Shown piece by piece: positions 32,625 through 44,700 of a stretch of 64,000 nt of DNA. Below the pieces are notes generated by a model. The model was not told the origin of the DNA. It saw nothing but the letters and a program-made list of their open reading frames with translations, and did not search any database. The stretch's first letter is position 1. Each line of letters opens with the position of its first letter. Made by a program: the position numbers and the translations under genes. Source of the stretch: Corynascus novoguineensis (taxonomy: Eukaryota; Ascomycota; Sordariomycetes; Sordariales; Chaetomiaceae); NCBI GenBank assembly GCA_033296725.1, contig MU857626.1, positions 186,001-250,000 on the forward strand. The letters run 5' to 3'.

Positions 32625-33362
32625 ATGCCCGTATACGTGATCACAGGCGCCCGCGGCGGAATCGGTTTGGAGTACATCCGTCAGCTCTCCCAAACTCCTT
32701 CTAATGTCGTCTTTGCGCTCGTCCGCAGTTTTGCCAGCGATCTCACCGCCCTGAAGTCCGTCCAGCAAGCCGCCGGTGCCAAAGTCCACATCATTGAATG
32801 CGATGTCTCCTCTGAGACCTCCATCACGGCTCTCCCTAGCCGGATCCTGGAAGCATTCGGAGACAAGAATCTCAAGATCAACATCCTCATCAACAACGCG
32901 GCCGTGCTTCACGCCCGCGAGGAGTCAGCCCTCACGGTGACCCCGGCCGCGCTTGGCTCCCACATTCAGACCAACCTTCTCGGCCCAACCCTGGTGCTGC
33001 AGACGCTGCTCCCGCTGCTCGCACCCGACGCGCGCGTGGCTAACATCTCGTCGGGCGCCGGGTCCCTTACGATGCTGGCTACCGGCAAGATTGCGGCCGA
33101 AATCACGCCGTACAGCATCAGTAAGGCGGCGCTCAACATGCTAACAGTGCACCAGCAGGCGCAGCTGCGGGCGCGTGGGAGCGGTGGCGGCATCGTCGTC
33201 GTCGCCGTCGACCCGGGCCACGTCAAGACTGAGATGGGCGGGCCTAAGGCGGTCGTTGAGGTGGCGGACAGCGCGAGGGGGGTGTTGAAGTTGATTGAGG
33301 GGCTGACGGAGAAGGATGGGGGCAGGTTTTGGCTGTATAACGGGGAGGAGCTGCCGTGGTAG
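32625..33362 (+). CDS. Classical short-chain dehydrogenase/reductase
   Basis: Single exon, 245 residues, ATG in a CACC-like context. The Rossmann cofactor loop TGARGGIG lies at 7-14, NNAA at about 90-93, the catalytic serine region ISSGAG at 141-146 and the YSISK tetrad (Y163, K167) follow. The length suits a classical SDR without extra domains. The Arg after the cofactor strand (ALVRS) leans toward NADPH. The C-terminal part (VDPGHVKTEMGG) is typical of the family and is also seen in fungal carbonyl reductases. No signal peptide, so cytosolic. It stands alone with no biosynthetic partner nearby, so the substrate is open. Confidence 0.9.
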   Translation: MPVYVITGARGGIGLEYIRQLSQTPSNVVFALVRSFASDLTALKSVQQAAGAKVHIIECDVSSETSITALPSRILEAFGDKNLKINILINNAAVLHAREESALTVTPAALGSHIQTNLLGPTLVLQTLLPLLAPDARVANISSGAGSLTMLATGKIAAEITPYSISKAALNMLTVHQQAQLRARGSGGGIVVVAVDPGHVKTEMGGPKAVVEVADSARGVLKLIEGLTEKDGGRFWLYNGEELPW

Positions 33363-35255
33363 TTGAGTGCTTCACATTCCTGAATGGGGGCGGGTCAAGC
33401 TAAGAGGGTGCATCACGCGGTTCAAGAGGAACCGAAGAAGGGCAGGACAAGGGACATTAGTAGCTCCCGCTGAGAGCATGGTATTATGTTGTACCAGAAT
33501 TTTCTCCGGATGGGTGTGAGAGATCCACATCGCCACTATGGGAATGCCATTGAAATGTGTTCTCACTTTCACTCTCAAACGCGTACAGGCTCCAAAGAGA
33601 GTTCTGAGAGTGCAATGCGACGGCCTCATCCACGTCCACATTTGGGCAATTGCCTCCAAACAACATGCAATCCGCGAGAGATGGTCCTAGGTCATTTCCC
33701 TGATACAATATTTAACGGCATTGCTGAGTAATATCAGTAACGTGAGTAGGGAGCATCAACGACAGGATCTCAATTTCATTTGGCGTGCCCAGCTTTCCAG
33801 CAGGATTACGATTTTACATAGGAGTGTTCGACGTTGAAATGCCGGGGTTTTTTCAACACAAAGAAGGACCCGGAGTGTAGGCTATTTCGACTTATGTTCC
33901 GTAATTGATCTTTAGATTGCGTTGCAGGAACCAACAACCAAGCCGTGCTAATAGCACCTGTTCCCCTTTCTCTTCTCGATATCCACGAGGGCAATTCTCA
34001 GAACTTAGTATCCCTTTGCCTCATTTCAACGAAGCAACAAACCCTTAGGTCTTAAGCAAGCAGTGAGCCTATACAACTTTCTCGCTCACCGCGCGCCGAC
34101 TGAAACTGTCCTCCGACTTCCAATGCTGTGATGTGACCAGGGCTGTCCTTGCCTTCGTCTCAACGTCCTGGCGCACATACAATATCTGGCAACAGAGATC
34201 ACGGCCCCACGCCCGAGCCGCCAAACCGCATGGGCCGCTGAAACGCCAGGGTGTCCCATGCGATTCTTCGAATCCTGATCATAGGGGTAGCGCTTGCTGG
34301 TACCTACAAAGAGCCGCTTTTGAAGGCTCAAGGATACCCCAACCCCGAAATCGAGGGCCTGTTTAACATGAATGGCTCCGCTGGCAGATTCACACCTTCA
34401 CTTGCCCTGTCAATCTTCCGGTTCCACAACGTCTGGCCTCAGCCTTGACCTCAAAACTTCACAACCCTGTCCAAACCATTCACCGCATCCCATATCTCTT
34501 CATCAATATCAGAATCACCCGCTTCCTCCGCCTAAACCTCAAGCTCCTACCTTTTCCTCCCTTACACTGCCCCATTGCTGTAACGTCTCCCTCAAGCCCG
34601 CCAACTCCTGCCTCACCACCTGTCTTGCCATCCCCACCCCTTTCTTACCCTTGTTGACCAACAACCCCCTCCATCCCTGTACCCCAACACCCGCTCTGAT
34701 CAGCCCCGCACTTGTCGCCCGTATCCCAGCCGCGAGAACCCTGCTCATGACGAGTGTTACCCCTCACTCACGTAGACTTGTTAGATGGTCTAGAACATTG
34801 TCCAACACAATCTGGATGATCGGAGCATAGGTTCTCCTGTGAAAGTGTATTCGATCGGCGAGGATTGGAGGAGGAAGACTTCTGTTACGAGTGGGAGTGT
34901 AGCTGGTTGCTGTACTTCGTTACATCGTCAGGGGCTAAGTTTGCGGGAGCAGGTTGACGGTAGCGGAAACGGGGTGGTGGCTACGGCAACGAGCGGGGTG
35001 AATGGCGATGCCTTTGTTAGGTTGTTTTGTGTAAGTGGGATGAACCGGCTTATTTTCATGCTTCTGTCTCTGTTCCCGCTCGTATTAGTTTCTCTCAGTC
35101 TGCTCCGGGTTCTGCTTGTAGCGGTTTTTGCAACGTAGCAGGCGGTTGCGCAGGGAGATGAGTAGTAAAGGGTAACCATTTTAGCTTGCGCAGCATCTAA
35201 ATCTCATACTTCTCACGAGAGTTTCGGTGTCGTCTGACTTATTCCCCTGTATCGC
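33363..35255. other. Intergenic with strand-asymmetric tract
   Basis: No supported gene. Between about 34430 and 34720 the plus strand is strongly pyrimidine- and C-rich, so both strands show misleading open frames (Pro/Ser-rich on plus; Arg/Gly-rich on minus). AT-richer flanks on both sides. Confidence 0.45.
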
Positions 35256-36436
35256 CTACTCCGATGCCGACTCAATTTCGTCATCTGACGAGGCAGTCTC
35301 ATACTCCTCACTAAACAGATATTCGACAATTCTCTCTACCCCCTGTAGATCCCCCTCCTTCGTGTCAGCCTTCTCCTTGTCGACCCAGTCCTCAGTGTAG
35401 CCACCCCCAAAATTGATCAACCAGGCGTCGTTTTTCTTGTCGATAAGAGCATTGTCTGCCTTCGCATCGCCCCCAGACAACGCCTCCTTCATGGAGCTGC
35501 TGAACTGCTTCTTTGATCTGGCTCACCCAACGCTCCCTTAGCGGGATAGGAGTACGACGTAGATAGATGCCGTCTAAAATCCCGTCATTTTCGCGGCGGC
35601 AGTCAACGTAAGTAAGTAGCAGACCCGATACCCTGCCATCCTTCGCTGCTACGACACCAAGCAGACGGATCACGCGCGCCTGGGGCACCACGTTGGACTT
35701 GAGGAGTTGGAGATGAGCCTCGAGCTCCTTCTCAAGGGGGATGAATGCCCCAGCCCCAAACTCTTTGAAGAAACAAGTTGTCTTCTCGCCCGAACCATCC
35801 AAGTCAACCAGAACTCGAGTAGGATTGTCATCGAGAGCCTCTTTTGGGTGCTTGAACCATACTTCAACCGCAGACGGATCGAAGAACTTGACATATTGCT
35901 CGAGTTCCCTTGAGAGGCCTGGGCTAATTCTGCTGAGAGGCTCCGAGAACTCACTTTCCTCATCTGGCATGTAAATAGGGATGGGGCTTGTCGTTTTCAG
36001 ATTCAAGTCGACATCGATCTATCTCAGGGAAAAGATACTCGGACAGCAACGGCTTCGCTTCCCCCGTTTGGATTATGTCGGGATCAAAAGAAGACGGGAC
36101 GTCTGGCGCTACTTTTGAGAAGGCGGGCTCGAACACGGAGATGAGCCAGTCATAAAAGCGGGCTTGGATCTCTTCCGGATCTTCTTCCTCGTCCGAGTCG
36201 CCTTCTTCCTCTGCGTACATTCCACCTCTGTTTCTGACCGCGGCGGTGAATTTATAGTATCGAGAGGTGAGGAGAGGCGAGTTGCAAAGGAAGAAAGGGG
36301 ACAACTCGATGTGAAATTCTCTACCATTGCAGCGAATGAAAACAACGCAGTCATCATCGCTTTCGTAATGAATATGGATACGGCCGCGTATCGGCTTGGC
36401 CAAGATGCGGCCCGCATCGACTGTCGGAGACGCCAT
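35256..36436 (-). pseudogene. Kinase-like fold (PKL) gene broken by two frameshifts
   Basis: Three consecutive frames on the minus strand read as one fungal kinase-like protein. Part 1 from the ATG at 36436 (MASPTVDAGRIL, EIQARFYDWLISVFEPAF). Part 2 continues from about 36020 (VDLNLKTTSPIPIYMPDEE, EVWFKHPKEAL, QARVIRLLGVVAAKDGRVSG, IKEAVQQLHEGGVVWG). Part 3 runs from 35470 to the stop at 35256 (GDAKADNALIDKKNDAWLIN, FGGGYTEDWVDKEKAD, EGDLQGVERIVEYL). The first break lies in a GATCGATG stretch near 36011-36020 and the second in a run of five G (35470-35474) exactly at the catalytic-loop WGD(A)KADN. The usual DFG aspartate is Asn (INFGGG), a further sign of lost activity. No splice sites can repair either break. 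Sequencing error at the homopolymer is possible for the second but less so for the first. Confidence 0.8.
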
Positions 36437-37976
36437 GTAGTCTACGATGAACCGGACACAAATAGGACTGACAGGATGGCTGCGATTAGTGAGTAGTCAC
36501 CGCACAACGATGCAGGGTAAGACGGGAGTGATGCAATATGAACATACCTTACGCTAGCAAGTATCGGGATGAAGCGGCCGGTGAGAATTGAAGATAATCG
36601 CGACCTTCAAGGAGATGGTTTGTTGTCGAAAATGTTGAAGGCAAGTGTAATGGGTGCTGAATTGAAGTCTTCCATTCAATCTAGTGGGATAATAGACGAT
36701 TGTTGTTGGACCTCAACATCTGTTACCAGGCTAAAAGGAACCTCGAGGCGGGGCCCCCAATTTGGCGAGCCACTCGTAAGCCCTGAAAAATCCAGGGCCC
36801 CAACACGTTCCAGCGGTTGGAATTCTTTGCCAAAATTGAGTGTAATAAGCGAAGATTCAGATGCATGATAGCTGAGGACCTGGTCACGCTGCTGTGAAAC
36901 GTTGATGAACTAGTATAAACACCAGGCTTAGCTATTGTTCATTCAGGGTCCTAGCCTTGAGGACCAAGAGCTCCATTTCTGAATATTGAGTTGCAGAGTC
37001 GCTGTCGATATCAAGACACGCCTTTAACTGATCCCTCAGTTACGATCGCTGTTGGGTTGAGCGCGGAAAGGCAAGCGAGGCGGCCCTGTTTCACAGGCAG
37101 GAGCATTGTCACATTGGCCGACTACATGCAGTTGAGATTCGACGGAGTTGAGTCGAGTTGGGCCGGGCCATAAAATTCGATCAGTGAGTTAAGTTGTCGT
37201 GTGCCTTGTGTGTAAGAAATAGATCCTCGAGGTTTCCCTTTCATGATGTCTTGACATCACGAATCACAGAATCCTCCCTTTGTCTTAATTATCTCATGAC
37301 TCTGTTACTCTCGCAAAGCAGCAAGATCGTCTAAACCATGAAAATGTACGCTAGGTGTAATTACTAGACCTTAACACCGAATTTTTGAACGCCCGTCGCA
37401 TTCAACGAAAGACTAGGGGTGGCCGGACTGGTGGTCCTTCCCCTTCCGCCGTCTCCAAATCGCGCTTTCACCGATATCGCCTAAAGTTGAAGCTGGGCCA
37501 ACTACCAGATTGAGTGCTAGCTAGGAAGTGACACGGAATCAGAAAGTATCACTTGCATGGATCAAGAATTGGGCGAAACTCATATCTCAATTGCCTAGAT
37601 ACAGCGAGTCTGAGAAAGGAATAGAGAGAGTCTAAGGTATATTCCCAAGGGGATGGTTTCGACCATATCCCTTCTCAGCAACTCTCCCAGCCCTTGATAA
37701 CCCCAACCGTCGATCTCTAGGGTGGCTTCGCTTCAAAGACAAGGGGTTAAGGGGCCAAATGTTGGTGGATCAAACGCAAGCAGCCAGCAGGCGATGCAAA
37801 ATATGATGCTAGGTACTACTGGCCACGAAATGATACGAGGAATCAGTCTACTATTGGGGTAACTATCATGCGGTATATTCGACGCTACGTTCTCGGTATT
37901 CGATCCATCTAAAAAATCCACGCTTATCCGACTCATCAATCCTCTTCTTGCCTCCCGACTCCAACGTCACCGAAGC
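36437..37976. other. Intergenic, AT-rich
   Basis: No gene, RNA or clear repeat seen; short frames only. Confidence 0.5.
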
Positions 37977-38378
37977 TCACATAAAAGCCCAGGTAGACTG
38001 CTTCGAATCTGACGGCGCGCCCGCGGGCCTGTACGCCCGGATGCCCGTCCGCTCCTCCTCCAGTCGCTTGCGCTCGCGCGCCGCGTTGGCCTGCTGCACG
38101 ACCGGACTTTGGAACTTTTCGAGGAACTTGCTCAGCCTTGACTTTTGCTTGGGTTGGGCGTTGGGGTTGGGCGGGCCCTTCCGCTCGTAGTAGACGTAGT
38201 CCTGCGGAACCTCGCGCGCCGGGGCGGTGCTGCCCGTTTTGTTGTTCTCGTCTTGGCCTCCTTGAGTCGAGGTGGCAGTGGTTGGGTCAGAACCGGGTTT
38301 GGCGGTCGAGGCCAGGGAGGAGTACGAGGTGGTGGAATGGAGGGACGCAGACGCGGGTGCGGTCTGGTTGGAGTTCAT
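37977..38378 (-). CDS. Small conserved-looking fungal protein of unknown function
   Basis: 133 residues from the ATG at 38378; the frame is open a little further but without a better start. The first 60 residues are Ser/Thr/Ala-rich and probably disordered. The second half looks conserved: VPQDYVYYERKGPPNPNA, then a basic helix (RLSKFLEKFQSPVVQQANAA) and RERKRLEEERTGIRAYRP. From memory, small proteins with this helix recur in Sordariomycetes without a known role. No signal peptide, membrane segment or known domain. Confidence 0.65.
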   Translation of the reverse strand: MNSNQTAPASASLHSTTSYSSLASTAKPGSDPTTATSTQGGQDENNKTGSTAPAREVPQDYVYYERKGPPNPNAQPKQKSRLSKFLEKFQSPVVQQANAARERKRLEEERTGIRAYRPAGAPSDSKQSTWAFM

Positions 38379-39880
38379 TGTGATAATGAGCCGGTATGTT
38401 TGGTTTTTCCGGAGAGCCAAATCGCTAATTCTTGTTTTACCTGTCTTGACTAGAAAATTGAGGTTGAATAACTTTGAGAGGTGTTGAAGTAGTCAGCTAG
38501 GTTGTGGTCGTCGAGGCGTGGAGAGTACAGAGGAGCAGCAGTTAGCGGCACTCAAGGACACCGCTGGCTTTATCCATTGTCGTCGCATTCGAACTGGGTT
38601 CTCATCAGTTCAACAGCCTAACACAGCCAGCCAGCTGGGAGGATAATGGGGATGTGCACTGCCATCCTTGGCGGCGTTGCGGGCCTGATGACCTCGCCCG
38701 GGACTCGCTGGACGTCCGCGGAACTCTTCATGCGGCAAAATGGCCCCTTCCCCATCAGTTTGAGGTAACAGTAAACAGACGCATGGTTCTGGTCATGGAC
38801 ACTGCGTCCCGCGGCCGAGCGATGGCTGGGGCATGTGCCGGGAAATCAAAGTCGTCGATCAAAGTATTCCTCGAATCAGAAGCGGGCAGTCGGCACTTGA
38901 CATATCGCCAGACTCTCGCTAAGGGTTTGCTGACATTGTTGGGGCTGTGCAAATGTAAATTCAATATGAAGTCGATAAGTTTGAGTGCAAGTGTCGTGGC
39001 AGACTGGCGGAGACTCTGAGAGGCATGGGAGGTATATGGATTTCCTGCAGCCCGAATATTCCTCTGGAGCGGCCCAGGGTCAAGTGATGACAATAAATCG
39101 ACGATAGTGAGGCGATTAACCAATGATATAACCAACGTCAAGAGAGTAGTGCTGTTAAGGGGAGATTTACTGTAGTTCAGAAACTATGACTTCTAGAGCC
39201 TTCCCTTCCTTACTTGCAAGCTGCTAAGTCTTCCAGCCCACTCATGCATCCAAATGAAAAGATGTGGTACGTATTCATGATTCCGCCGTGATAAATAAGC
39301 GTTGAGAGGCTTCGCTGCGTTGTAAGGACAGTAGTGGTGAAGGATGTTGGCGATGGAGGCTGTGGTAATAGGAAAGAGGGAAAATCAATGTAACAGCAGG
39401 CAGCAAGGCTCTTTTGCCTGCACGCCTGGGGACACTGTATAATGGACAAGATATGATCTGCACACCCCCGTGGGCGCCGCCTTGTTACATGGAAGGAAGA
39501 GTTAAACGCGCCAAACGGGCGGTAAATACTGTGCACATGTGGCTGATCAAGACCCCTACCCAGCAATCGAGGACCGATGATCTCTGCAACGCCTTCAGTG
39601 AGCCGCAGGGCTTTGATGGGCCGCTGGGAGTTTTTGTATGGCGGTGATCCAAGGCGGACCGGCATGCCAAAAAGTTAAGGCTTCGCGCAACAACTGTGGC
39701 AAGGTTCAAGTATGCAAGTCTAGTTTAGAAAAAGGCGATACTTGGTTGCACATTCCAGATTTTGGTCTCGTCAGAAATGAAGTCACTTGAGTCTCTCCCA
39801 CTAATAAAACACCATGACTAAAGTTTGCGCATGTTTCGACCCCCTTATCAGTATTCCAATACACCAACGAGTTGGAAAAC
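38379..39880. other. Intergenic
   Basis: Promoter side of the small protein and 3' flank of the transporter. No gene supported. Confidence 0.5.
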
Positions 39881-41724
39881 CTAAACGACGCTCTTGGCGT
39901 TTGGATGACCCTCCTCGTGCTCGACCTTCTCGTCTCCGTAGTGGATCTGCTTCTCGACGGCCGCGGTAGCCTTCTCGTTGAGGCTGGCATCCTCGAACAC
40001 TGTGGTGAAGCCAAGTGGTTAGATGATGTATCTCGCCATGTAGACGTGGGTGAGGCAGGCAGGAAAAACTTACGGAAAGCCAATTCCTCGAGTGTGCGGC
40101 CGCTGGTCTCGGGGTAGAGGAAGAAGATGATAAGGAACTCGAAGAAGATCCAGCCGCAGTAGATGGCCAGGTACTTCCAGCGGATGGCGTCGAGGGCGAT
40201 CGAGTTGACGTTGGTGGAGAAGAAACCGGCAAGCTTGCCGAAGATCTGCTGGACACCGATACCGCGGCTACGGTGCGAGTAGGGCCACAGCTCGACTAGG
40301 TACGTATAGGTGAGGGCGTTGTTACCCATGTTGTAGCACGGCGCGAAGGCAAAGTACCAGAAAAGACCCGAAATGCCGGCAGCCTTGTTGTCGCCGCCCG
40401 CGTCCTGGGCCGCCTGTATGCGCTGGAGGGAAATGGTCATGGCGATGAAGACGGACAACATAGCGAGAGCCGAGGTCATGAACATGTGGCGGCGCTTGAA
40501 GTAGGGAACCAAGAAAGCGATGATGGTGGCGTTAAGCAAACTCCAGCAGGCGTTGGCGAGGTTGATACGCGTCTTGGCATAGGGAGTGGTGTAGCCCATC
40601 ATGTCGAACAGCTTGCCTGAGTAGTAGGACAGTAGCGTGTTACCCGAAAGCTGAGTGAAGAGGCCGATGAAAAGTGTGATGAGGAGACGGCGGCGCATGC
40701 CGTAGGTGCTGAACAGCTCCATCCAGCTCTGATTAGACACCTCCATCTCGGTGCGGATGGTCTCACGGATCTGCACAATCTCGGCCTGAACGAGAAGCGA
40801 GCTAGCGTCACCCTCGGCGTGGTACTTGATGAGAACCTCTTTAGCGTCATCATCGCGGTCTTTGGAGATAAGGAAACGCGGAGACTCGGGGAGGATAAAG
40901 ACGGTGCAAATCTGCAGCAGCGACGGGCAAATTTGGAGCAAGGAGGGTAGACGCCAGGCCCAGTTGCTCGCAATCTCGGTGGTGCCGAGCGTGATGGCGG
41001 ATGCGAGAATCTGACCGATGAAGTAGGAAGAGTTGAAGAGCGAGGTCAAAACGGCACGCTCCTTGGGGTGACCAAGCTCGCCGATCAGGGCAGCGCCCGA
41101 GATAATACAGAACAAAATACCCATGCCCAGAATCATGCGAGCAACAATGTACATGGCAACTTGAGAAGCGTCAGCCTCGAGATAAACAGACCAATCTGGT
41201 GGTGTCATAGCGGCTAGGTTGACAAGACATACCGTGCTGCGCAAAACCTTGCAGGATGGCACCGCCGACCATGATCAAGGAGCCGAGCATGATGGACCAC
41301 CGCCGACCATACCTCTGGGCGAACCAGGGCGCAATCGGGACAGCGAAAATGGAGCCAAGCTGGTAGCAAGAATTGACGAAGCCGAGAAGACCCGGCTCAA
41401 TGGCGTAGTTTCCTTCCTCATCCTTTCGACCGTTACCCAGATCTAGAAAACTCATTAGCGCATATCACCGCGGGAAGGGCAGCAGAGGAAAAGCGCACAC
41501 TGGTGGAAGGTCTCTGCGTACTGGAGCGTGTTGATAAGTTGCGAGTCGAAACCCGAAGTCATCTCAACGCCCATGCAGCAGAAGAAGAGGAAGATGTACA
41601 TGCGCCGAAGGTTCGGCTTCTTGTACCATGGCGTCTTGTCCTCCTGGACGAGGCGGGTGACGATGGGGTCAGCGGACGTCCCCACGTTCACCTTCACAGG
41701 AATCCTGGACTTGGCGTTGGACAT
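39881..41724 (-). CDS. MFS sugar transporter (lactose permease/cellodextrin-transporter-like)
   Basis: Four exons: 41499-41724, 41233-41442, 40074-41159, 39881-39999; 546 residues with all phases matching. Sugar-porter signatures are present: FDSQLINTLQ in the first helix, GRRWSIMLGS between helices 2 and 3, the PESPRFL motif after helix 6, the middle-loop motif (SNQSWMELFSTYGMRRR), QLSGNTLLSYYSG in helix 7, and LYPETSGRTLEELAF after helix 12. About twelve hydrophobic segments are visible. The QSWMEL...TYGMRRR and NTLLSYYSG wording fits the fungal lactose/cellodextrin permease clade rather than plain hexose carriers, though specificity needs testing. The C-terminal tail is acidic and lysine-rich. 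The exon 3 acceptor (CAAG at 41160) was chosen because it restores HVAMYIVARM. Expected at the plasma membrane. Confidence 0.92.
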
Positions 41725-44700
41725 CTTGACGACGGTGGTGGTGATGGCAGCTCTCGCCCAAGGATGAAGACGAGGGTAACCAACGGGACGAAGTCGGAGG
41801 TGCGTGTGCAGGCGGCGTCGCGTCCGCTTGTTATATTTATATATATATATTTGCGTTCTTGTTTTGGCGCGTTGATCCCCCCGGGGCCACCCCGTCGGCT
41901 CCAGTGCTACATCGTTCCCAATCTGCAGCCGGCTTGTCCTGTGTCCAAAGACTCACACCTCCAAAATCGCAACCCGCCCAAGTTTCCCGACGTCCCGTCG
42001 TCCCCGGACTCCGCACCTCAACTGCAGGGTTCTCCATCCTCTCTCGCCCCAGGCCGTGTCTTGGCGCTGGCGACTATCCCGCTTCCAGGGCCAACGAGGC
42101 AACAGTCGGTCTTTGGCTCGGCCGTAATCCACCTTGACCATCGAGACTTGATTAGTGCTGGGAGTTAGGCGCGGGGATTGTGGAATTTGTCCAAATCAGC
42201 CGGAGGCGAACCACATTGACCCGGACGGCCCTCACTGGTCTACCGTCTTTGCTTACCCCAGATGTAACCCACCGATGCCGAAGCGAATTGGGAACAACTG
42301 GGGACCGGCCAGGGGGAGCGCGCTGGGGTGACAGTGGGTGGCCAGCTCTACCCCGCTCAAATGCCCCCTTCTCTCGGTTTGTCGGCACCTCAGCTTCGAT
42401 CCAACGGCCAGGTTTCGGCCTCTTGAGGCTGTCATGGCTGAAATTGCAATCAATAAAGCACCATCCTTCTGGAACCACTGTGCGCCCAGAAAACCCGTTT
42501 CCACATACAGGGTCGAGTTGTATGTACTATAAAAGAAGCGAACCAGAGCGCCCCCCGCGCAGCGCCAAGGGGAACTAGAGATGCAGCAGGTCTGGGCGAC
42601 CTTCGCGTCTGCGCCAAGCCAAGGGGTGCCCACTCCTTTTGCCTTTCTCTGGCATGAATCCCATCGCGGCATCGTTTGTTGGCGGCACGCGCAGCCGTCT
42701 CGCCGGGCCAGGGGATGGATGCCACACTCGCAAATCTCAGCCAATGTCTACAGCCCAAGATGTTAGGTCGACCAAATGCCTCTTGGAGAGATGCCTTACC
42801 CGTTGGAAGACGAGCGGCACAATTCGTGTCCGCTCGATATTACCTGTTCTTGACTTCTCCGCGCTGCTTCACCCGCCGAGCGCAGATCCTTTCTCTTTGT
42901 TTGCTCTCCACAGAAACCTGCGTTCCGCAGAATTAGCTCGCTTGATTTTCAATGACCCCAAAATAGTACCGATCATACTCCAGAAACAGGTGACTGGACA
43001 CTGGAAAAGGAACCCCGAGGGGGACCAAGGCCCGGGGGCGGACCCTCTCCACGTGGATGAAAATGAGAAAGAAACCTCTTTGCAGCACAGCGCAGCGCAG
43101 ACCGGCCCACTCGGCGCGTTGCTTGCCATGTGCTGTTCCCACGGGAACAGGGTCCCACGAATGCGGCCTTCAGGTTCTGATGAGCCAATCCCGCCAATCA
43201 TGAAAAGCCGGTCACTCGGGGAATTTCGCTTGTGGCACACCAAAGCAGTTCCCGTCACCAAGCGAAGGTGGGCATCCCGGCTGCCGAGTTGGAGCGCTGG
43301 AGAGTTGGGGAAGTTGGAGCGCGCACGATATTCCCCTTCCCACCCCATAAAAAGTGTAGTGGAGTCGAGCAGATGCATCCAGTCAAGACTCAAAAGCCGT
43401 ACCTTCAATTTTGTCAGAAGCAGTCAACAGGCCAACAGATCTTGGCCGCTTGTCCTGTAGCAACCGGTCAGTTCGGCAGAGGAAAATGCGCCGACAGTAG
43501 GGGTGGGTGCCTCTCGAGACAAGCAGAAGGGTTAAACCCAAGGGAGCGACGGAGTGTAATGGTCCATTTTTGAAGCTTCCTCTATGCAGATATCAGGAGT
43601 GGCGGTTTCACGTAAACAAGATGAATGAATACAAATACCCAATTAGTCGAACAGTTAGCTAAGCAGCCATACAGCTGGGAGGCTAACTCCAGTGGCTAGT
43701 CTCTGTTTTCTCGCACTCTCTCCTTCTGCAAGCACGAAGGTCCAGGTAGATTTCTGGAAGAAATCGTTGGGCCGTTGGGAAAATAACACAGGAGAGCCTG
43801 AGGCACAAACAGCGACAGAAACCAACATTTGCCACTCTATTCCCTCCCCCCTCCCCCAGCCGTCCGGCCTCCCGGGGCCTACGTCCAAAAAGGAAATGTG
43901 GTTTCGAAGGCATATTCCTCCAAAGCAGTAGAAGTGGCCATTTGCTTGTATCCAAATGCCGGATATTTTGCGCTGTTGCAACTTGGACGGTTTAGGCACC
44001 CACACCAGACCAGATGACCCTTCTTAATGCGCCTGTATGCCTATGTACATTCAGTTAAAGTACCCTCTTTATGTTTCGTTGCTCTGACGAAGTAACGCAA
44101 GGTTAACTGTAGTCCAAATCCTCATCCTCGTAATGATCCATCCCGAAAGGGAGACGCCACTTAAGCGCGCCAACACCTAAGCAAGGATTAAACGAATCAA
44201 GATTCAAGTTCGATCAAGATGACAAGTACCATGCCTAGTCGGGAGAGGCAACGCCAAGACGGCCGGCGTTGCTTGGTGGGAATCCTCCCATCGCTCTCTC
44301 CGATCCGAAATCGCCTTGGTGGCCGTCCTGGCATCGGTCCGGGCCATGGTGTGTTTCCCTGTGGCCAACCAAGTGCCAAGCAGCTTAGCCTCCTCACGAC
44401 CACCATCCACAGCATCGGCAAAGATGGTTGGTCACGCAGGCAGTCTGCTGCAAAGCGGGTCGTTGGTTTTTTGCAAACAGCCTGCCTATGAAGCACCTTT
44501 TCGGGACGTAAAAATATTTCCCTCTTTCCAAAGGAACCGAGCCAACGCCAAGCCGGGTGCAATTTGACAGAATCCCACAGATTCGTGTCAAGTTACTCCG
44601 TACATACAATGTGCTCGCAACCGTTCAACAAGTCTGTGCAATCCCTGAAACTCGCCGATCCGGAATAGAGAGTTCAATGCTGGTCTGATCCTTCGCGCAA

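Noticed and set aside
34372..34830. 152-codon Pro/Ser-rich frame
   Set aside because: Explained by the pyrimidine-rich tract; no start context or conserved pattern.
42180..43573. Several overlapping frames of 90-270 codons on both strands
   Set aside because: No family resemblance, no splice continuity and similar length on both strands, as expected for moderately GC-rich noncoding DNA.
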